Assembly (NCBI GenBank): GCA_902492855.1
Contig: CABUMU010000031.1
Span: forward strand, 1-18,755
DNA length: 18,755 bases
Direction of reading: 5' to 3'
Source of the DNA: an uncultured Collinsella sp.
GTDB lineage: Bacteria; Actinomycetota; Coriobacteriia; Coriobacteriales; Coriobacteriaceae
Shown here: positions 14,806 to 18,755 of the stretch, piece after piece
Layout of the letters: each line of letters begins with the position of its first letter
How positions within the stretch are numbered: the stretch's first letter is position 1
Translations under genes and position numbers: made by a program
Notes under the pieces: model-generated
Told to the model about the DNA's origin: nothing
The model's input: the letters and a program-made list of their open reading frames with translations, nothing else
Databases searched by the model: none

Positions 14806-14836
14806 CCAAAAGCCCGCCGAGGCAAGCTCGGCGGGT
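14806..14836 (-). terminator. Terminator-like stem in the mfd leader
   Basis: CCCGCCGAG (14813-14821) and CTCGGCGGG (14827-14835) form a perfect 9-bp stem with a GCAAG loop; on the minus strand CTTTTGG follows. It lies only about 30 nt before the mfd start and no minus-strand gene lies directly upstream, so it is either an attenuator or a leftover terminator of a displaced gene. Confidence 0.6.
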
Positions 14837-14963
14837 ATGCGGCGGATTTCGTTGCCTGTCATGGTAACGCATGAGGTGGGCACGCCAGCGCGCGCCGAAC
14901 AGCCACCCCAAAACGCGCATGCCCGAACGCCCTCGGCACAAAACAGCCTGATCGGACAGCACC

Positions 14964-15047
14964 AATTACCAGCTTCTACCTGCATTACTTTGCAATTATG
15001 GCAATTTCTACTTTACAGTTGTGGTAACTTCTAGTTAGTAATTATGG
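14964..15047. repeat. Tandem 23-bp AT-rich repeats upstream of the ATPase
   Basis: AATTATGG or close variants start at 14994, 15017 (AGTTGTGG) and 15040, exactly 23 bp apart; the first two are followed by the shared string TTCTA at the same offset. A more diverged unit (AATTACC...TTCTA) starts at 14964. The block is far more AT-rich than its surroundings and lies 136 bp or more before the ATPase start codon. It may be a set of operators or an iteron-like array. Confidence 0.6.
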
Positions 15048-15182
15048 TTTTTTGCCTTGCCGATGTGGCAAATCCCAAAGACCTGCCACGAAACCCGGCA
15101 GATACCGACAAACTCGGTACGAGACTTTCAAACCAAAAGCATGCCTACGAGCATGAGATGCTAGACACGAAGGGCGTTAAAA

Positions 15183-16340
15183 ATGATTGAGCGAACCATG
15201 GCCCAGAAGCTACGCGACATGTCAGAATGGTTTCCCGTCGTCTCGCTTACGGGGCCACGCCAAAGCGGCAAGTCAACTCTCATCAAGGCCGTTTTTCCTG
15301 AATATGAATATCTCAACCTCGAAAACCCGGAAGTCCGTCGCGCCGCACTCGATGTCCCCGTCGGCTTTATCAGCAGGCGCCCCGATCATCTGATCATCGA
15401 CGAGGCCCAATATGCACCGGAGCTGTTCAGCATGATTCAGGTCGCCTCCGACGAACGCGGAAGGACCGGCCAGTATGTATTGTCCGGCTCGCAAAACTTT
15501 TTGCTCATGCACAACATCCAGCAATCGCTTGCCGGGCGCGTCGGCATGCTCAAACTCCTGCCTCTCTCCTACCAGGAGCTCAGCGACACGCAAATCTCGC
15601 TTGACACCTACCTGATTCGCGGGGGATACCCGCGCATATACGATGCGGGCATCCCCACCGATATGTTCTACCAAAATTACCTTATGACCTATGTGGAACG
15701 CGACGCGGGCGGCCTTCTCGACGTGCGCAACCTGAGCTCCTTTAGAAAAATGATCGGGCTGTGCGCGGCTTGCGTGGGAGGGCTGCTCAACCTATCAAGA
15801 CTCGCCGCTGATGTGGGAGTCGCCACGGCGACGATCAGCTCGTGGCTTTCGATCCTGCAATCAAGCTATTTGGTGTTCCTGCTTCAACCATATGCTGGAA
15901 ACATGCGCAAGCGGCTTACCAAAGCGCCAAAATTGTACTTCTACGACACGGGACTACTTTGCCATCTGCTTGGCATTCACGACGAGCGCAGTCTCATGAA
16001 CCACCCCCTAAGCGGGGAAATATTCGAAAACCTCGTTGTCTCGGAACGCCAGAAGGCATACCTCAACAGAGGCCTCGAGCCCACGCTTGCCTTTTATCGC
16101 GACGACAGCAAACGAGAGATCGACCTTATCGATCTAACAGAGCCGGCTCGCCCACAGGCGTTCGAAATCAAATCGGGCGCTACCTACCGCGACACATTCG
16201 CTCGACACCTACGCTCTGTTGGTTCCGAACTTGGCATTCCCGCAAAGGACCGAGCCGTCGTATATCACGGCTCCGAGCGCTACGATACCGAGGGGGCATC
16301 GGTCGTGCCGGTAGAAGAGTTCTTGCTTCGGGAGTCGTAG
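15183..16340 (+). CDS. AAA_14/DUF4143 ATP-binding protein
   Basis: The 385-aa protein belongs to a widespread family of single-gene ATPases of unclear function. The N-terminal AAA domain has Walker A GPRQSGKST (24-32), Walker B HLIIDEAQ (69-76), a sensor-like VLSGSQN (99-105) and a probable arginine finger R119 in LAGRVGML. A winged-helix-like stretch (about 200-235) and the C-terminal DUF4143 domain follow, ending in a nuclease-like motif: D314 in REIDLI and E328-x-K330 in FEIKSG, reminiscent of PD-(D/E)xK folds. ATG 15183 follows AAGGG with 8-nt spacing. It is the only rightward gene in the right half of the window, placed between mfd and nth and preceded by the 23-bp repeats, which suggests later insertion. 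A defence or mobile-element role is speculation. Confidence 0.9.
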   Translation: MIERTMAQKLRDMSEWFPVVSLTGPRQSGKSTLIKAVFPEYEYLNLENPEVRRAALDVPVGFISRRPDHLIIDEAQYAPELFSMIQVASDERGRTGQYVLSGSQNFLLMHNIQQSLAGRVGMLKLLPLSYQELSDTQISLDTYLIRGGYPRIYDAGIPTDMFYQNYLMTYVERDAGGLLDVRNLSSFRKMIGLCAACVGGLLNLSRLAADVGVATATISSWLSILQSSYLVFLLQPYAGNMRKRLTKAPKLYFYDTGLLCHLLGIHDERSLMNHPLSGEIFENLVVSERQKAYLNRGLEPTLAFYRDDSKREIDLIDLTEPARPQAFEIKSGATYRDTFARHLRSVGSELGIPAKDRAVVYHGSERYDTEGASVVPVEEFLLRES

Positions 16341-16417
16341 CGAGCGCCGTGGTCACCGGCCGCGTCCCGATTTGTACCGCCCGGAGATACGCAAGAGTGG
16401 CGACCTGTCCTTGTAAC

Positions 16418-17080
16418 CTAGCTCACCCGTACGCTGGGGCACAAATCCGCCAGCGGGCACTCGTCGCACTTAGGTTTGCGGGCGTCGCAGATCTCGCGGC
16501 CAAAGGTAATCCACTGGTGGTTGACCGATTCCCAATACTCGTGCGGCAAAATCTTGAGCAGGTCTTGCTCGGTCTTGAGCGGCTCCTTGGCATGCGTCTT
16601 GGGACTCAGCATCAGGCGGTGCGCAATGCGGTTGACGTGTGTATCGACCGCGATGCCCTCGACAATGCCAAATCCCACGTTGAGCACGATGTTCGCCGTC
16701 TTGCGACCCACACCCGGCAGTTTGACGAGCTCCTTCATGTCGGCCGGCACCTCGCCACCATAATCGGCAACGATCATCTGCGCGGCCTCCACAGCGTGCT
16801 TGGCCTTACTCTTATAAAAGCCGAGTGACTTAATGGTGTCGGCCACATCGGCCACGCTCGCCCCCGCCATGGCCTCGGGCGTGGGCCACTGGGCAAACAG
16901 CTTCGGCGTCACCTTGTTGACCTGCGCGTCGGTCGTCTGCGCCGAGAGCAGCACCGCGATGAGCAGCCTAAAGGGATTCTCGTGGTCCAAAAAGCACTCG
17001 ACCGGGCCATAGCGACGGTTGAGGCGCTCGCACACCTCAACGGCGCGCTCGCGTTTGGCGGCATTGGTCTCGCGTGGCAT
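16418..17080 (-). CDS. nth: Endonuclease III, DNA glycosylase/AP lyase
   Basis: The 220-aa base-excision repair enzyme removes oxidised pyrimidines and nicks abasic sites. The helix-hairpin-helix LPGVGRKTAN (121-130) carries the catalytic lysine K127, and the catalytic aspartate is D146 in VDTHVNR. A [4Fe-4S] cluster is expected from C198-x6-C205-x2-C208-x5-C214. Length fits the family (E. coli Nth, 211 aa). ATG 17080 follows GAGGAG with 5-nt spacing; the ATG at 17104 lacks this. It converges on the ATPase gene (77-bp gap, without a clear terminator) and lies 63 bp after the ABC transporter gene, possibly in one transcript. Confidence 0.96.
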   Translation of the reverse strand: MPRETNAAKRERAVEVCERLNRRYGPVECFLDHENPFRLLIAVLLSAQTTDAQVNKVTPKLFAQWPTPEAMAGASVADVADTIKSLGFYKSKAKHAVEAAQMIVADYGGEVPADMKELVKLPGVGRKTANIVLNVGFGIVEGIAVDTHVNRIAHRLMLSPKTHAKEPLKTEQDLLKILPHEYWESVNHQWITFGREICDARKPKCDECPLADLCPSVRVS

Positions 17081-17143
17081 AACGACTCCTCGGCTCAGCG
17101 GCATAACAAACTTATGGGCACGATTGTCCCACGTATGGGGTCT

Positions 17144-18755
17144 TTACGCCTCCAAAAATGCGCCGGTCTGGCGGCCCCACAGGCTTGCGTACTCGCCGCC
17201 CGCCTCGACAAGCTGCGCATGCGTACCGTCCTCGACAATCTCGCCGTTCGCCAGTACCACGATGCGGTCGAGCGCCGCCACGGTGGACAGGCGATGCGCC
17301 ACCACAATGGAGGTGCGGCCGCGCATCAGGTTCTCGAGCGCCTCCTGCACCAGCGCCTCGGACTCGCTGTCCAGGGCAGACGTCGCCTCGTCGAGCACCA
17401 GAATCGGCGCGTCGGTCAGGATAGCGCGGGCAATGGCCACGCGCTGGCGTTGGCCGCCCGAAAGCTTAACGCCGCGCTCGCCCACCATGGTGTCAAAGCC
17501 ACGGGGCAGGCGGTCGATAAACTCCAGGGCATTGGCCAGACGCGCGGCCTCGCGGATCTGCTCGTCGGTGGCGTCGGGACGGCCGTAGGCGATATTCTCG
17601 CGAATGGAGCGATGGAACAGCAGCGCCTCCTGCGGTACGTAGGCAACCTGGCGGCGCAGGCTCTGCTGCGTGCAGCGCGAGACGTCCTGGCCGTCCACGA
17701 GCACGCGGCCGCCCTGTACGTCGTCCAGGCGCAGCAACAGCTTGGTGAGCGTCGTCTTGCCCGAGCCCGATTTGCCCACCAGGCCCACGCGCTGGCCCGC
17801 CGCCACATGAAGCGTCAGGTCGTCGAACACGCTCTCGCCCGCCGCGGCGTCACGGTATGCGAAGCTCAGGTGCTCAAAATCAATCGCGCCCTCGCTCACT
17901 TTGAGCTCGAGGGCGTTCTCGTCGTCTGCCACCAGACGCGGCTCGTCCAGCACACGCGTCATCTCTGCCGCATCACCCAACGCGCGGTTGATGCGCTGCA
18001 TCATGGAGCTCACGTAGTTCAGACGCATGGTGAGGTTGTACGTATAGGTAAAGATCATGACGAGCGCGCCGGCCGAGATGCCAAACCACGCGTTGCCGCC
18101 CGCGACGAACACACTCACCACGGCCATAGTGATGACGATAAGGCCCGAGGTCGTAAAGTTGCGCTGCATCATGGCGTGCATCGAGACCGTCTCGGCGTCG
18201 CGTGCAGCACGGTCGGCGGTATCGAACAGGTCGCGCTCAAAGTCCTCGCGCCCACAGGTCTTAACGGCTAGGATGTTCGTGACCGCGTCGGACAGCACGC
18301 CCGACAGCTTGTTCTGCGCGGCGGACGTCGCGGCCGAAAGCGGCATGATACGCTTGTACATAAGCCAGACAAACGCGATGTAGACGACCATAATGCCCAC
18401 CAGGATCACGGTAAATGTCGGCACCACCGGGGCGAGCGCCGCCACCGTGCAGACAACCGAGGTGATAGTGGGAATGAGCGAATACACCGTCACGTCCACC
18501 AGACCCGTGTAGCCGCTCATAAAACGGCTCGTCTGGCTCACAAGCGATCCACCAAAACGGCTGGTGTGGAATGTCATGGATTGATTGGAGAGCGTGTCAA
18601 AGCACAGGCGCGCCAGGTGATAGTTGCCCGCAATCTCGAGCTTGTAGACGGTGTAGTCCTGCAGCTTGGAGAGGATTTGGCCCACTAGGTTAACGAGCAC
18701 CAGCGCCAGAATGTAAGGGCCAAAGACCTCAAACACCTGGTCACCCGCCACGGGG
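17144..18755 (-). CDS. ABC exporter half-transporter, fused permease-ATPase (5' end outside the window)
   Basis: At least 536 codons are visible; the frame stays open to the right edge, so the true start and first membrane helices are missing. The fragment contains the rest of an ABC type-1 exporter membrane domain (about the first 260 visible residues), then the nucleotide-binding domain: Walker A GKSGSGKTT (near 17750-17776), Q-loop in AYVPQEALL, signature LSGGQRQR (near 17441-17466), Walker B ILVLDEAT with the catalytic Glu, and H-loop VAHRLST. All catalytic residues are intact. Such proteins pump lipids, peptides or drugs outward as homo- or heterodimers; a partner gene may lie to the right. 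Substrate unknown. Confidence 0.93.
   Translation of the reverse strand, partial: PVAGDQVFEVFGPYILALVLVNLVGQILSKLQDYTVYKLEIAGNYHLARLCFDTLSNQSMTFHTSRFGGSLVSQTSRFMSGYTGLVDVTVYSLIPTITSVVCTVAALAPVVPTFTVILVGIMVVYIAFVWLMYKRIMPLSAATSAAQNKLSGVLSDAVTNILAVKTCGREDFERDLFDTADRAARDAETVSMHAMMQRNFTTSGLIVITMAVVSVFVAGGNAWFGISAGALVMIFTYTYNLTMRLNYVSSMMQRINRALGDAAEMTRVLDEPRLVADDENALELKVSEGAIDFEHLSFAYRDAAAGESVFDDLTLHVAAGQRVGLVGKSGSGKTTLTKLLLRLDDVQGGRVLVDGQDVSRCTQQSLRRQVAYVPQEALLFHRSIRENIAYGRPDATDEQIREAARLANALEFIDRLPRGFDTMVGERGVKLSGGQRQRVAIARAILTDAPILVLDEATSALDSESEALVQEALENLMRGRTSIVVAHRLSTVAALDRIVVLANGEIVEDGTHAQLVEAGGEYASLWGRQTGAFLEA

Larger units (their letters stand above)
14783..15182. other. 400-bp divergent intergenic region, mfd / AAA_14 ATPase
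   Basis: No gene is called here. The region holds a terminator-like stem in the mfd leader (14806-14836), GC-rich sequence of unknown role (14840-14960), an AT-rich block of short repeats (14964-15055) and the leader of the ATPase gene. A 73-codon minus-strand frame starting at 14985 crosses the stem and overlaps the mfd start; I see no evidence for its translation. Confidence 0.5.

Noticed and set aside
14764..14985. 73-codon minus-strand frame as a possible mfd leader peptide
   Set aside because: It passes through the terminator-like stem and overlaps the mfd start, with no run of regulatory codons and no clear ribosome site.
14964..15047. CRISPR array
   Set aside because: Units are only 23 bp, contiguous, imperfect and without unique spacers; no cas gene is nearby.
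16341..16417. Terminator between the ATPase and nth
   Set aside because: Only a short GGTCACC-centred palindrome is visible, without a U-run on either strand.

Overview
The window looks like a chromosomal segment from a GC-rich gut actinobacterium of the Coriobacteriia, most likely Collinsella or a close relative. I base this on codon use, good Shine-Dalgarno sites, the mix of PTS, SIS and GntR genes, and short dispersed intergenic repeats. The genus is inference; no rRNA or other marker is present.

Positions 313-8468 form a sugar-uptake and catabolism locus that resembles the glucoselysine/fructoselysine (Amadori compound) gfr systems of Enterococcus and Salmonella. A GntR/UTRA regulator (7746-8468, +) faces a leftward series: an SIS-domain deglycase-like protein (6548-7540), a frameshifted EamA/DMT transporter (5069-6150), a mannose-family PTS made of a fused EIIAB (3963-4886), EIIC (3132-3926) and EIID (2285-3118), and a second SIS deglycase-like protein (1102-2085) that ends in a strong intrinsic terminator. 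A HAD phosphatase/phosphomutase (313-942) lies beyond the terminator. The proposed flow is that the PTS imports and phosphorylates glycated amino acids (fructoselysine and/or glucoselysine), the two deglycases release hexose-6-phosphate and free lysine, and the GntR protein senses the phosphosugar. The exact substrate is inference.

Positions 8490-15000 hold housekeeping genes on the minus strand: a GNAT acetyltransferase, a PLP-dependent threonine aldolase-like enzyme, a PAP2 phosphatase and the repair factor mfd. A rightward AAA_14/DUF4143 ATPase (15183-16340), preceded by 23-bp tandem repeats, interrupts this leftward run. Endonuclease III (nth) and a truncated ABC exporter half-transporter follow, both leftward.

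The intergenic regions are rich in structure: a 119-nt nested inverted repeat near the left edge, a long hairpin and a REP-like inverted repeat between the second SIS gene and the EamA gene, two copies of a GGGACAGGT repeat, a 40-bp repeat shared between the 3' flanks of mfd and the second SIS gene, and two strong stems inside the PTS operon.
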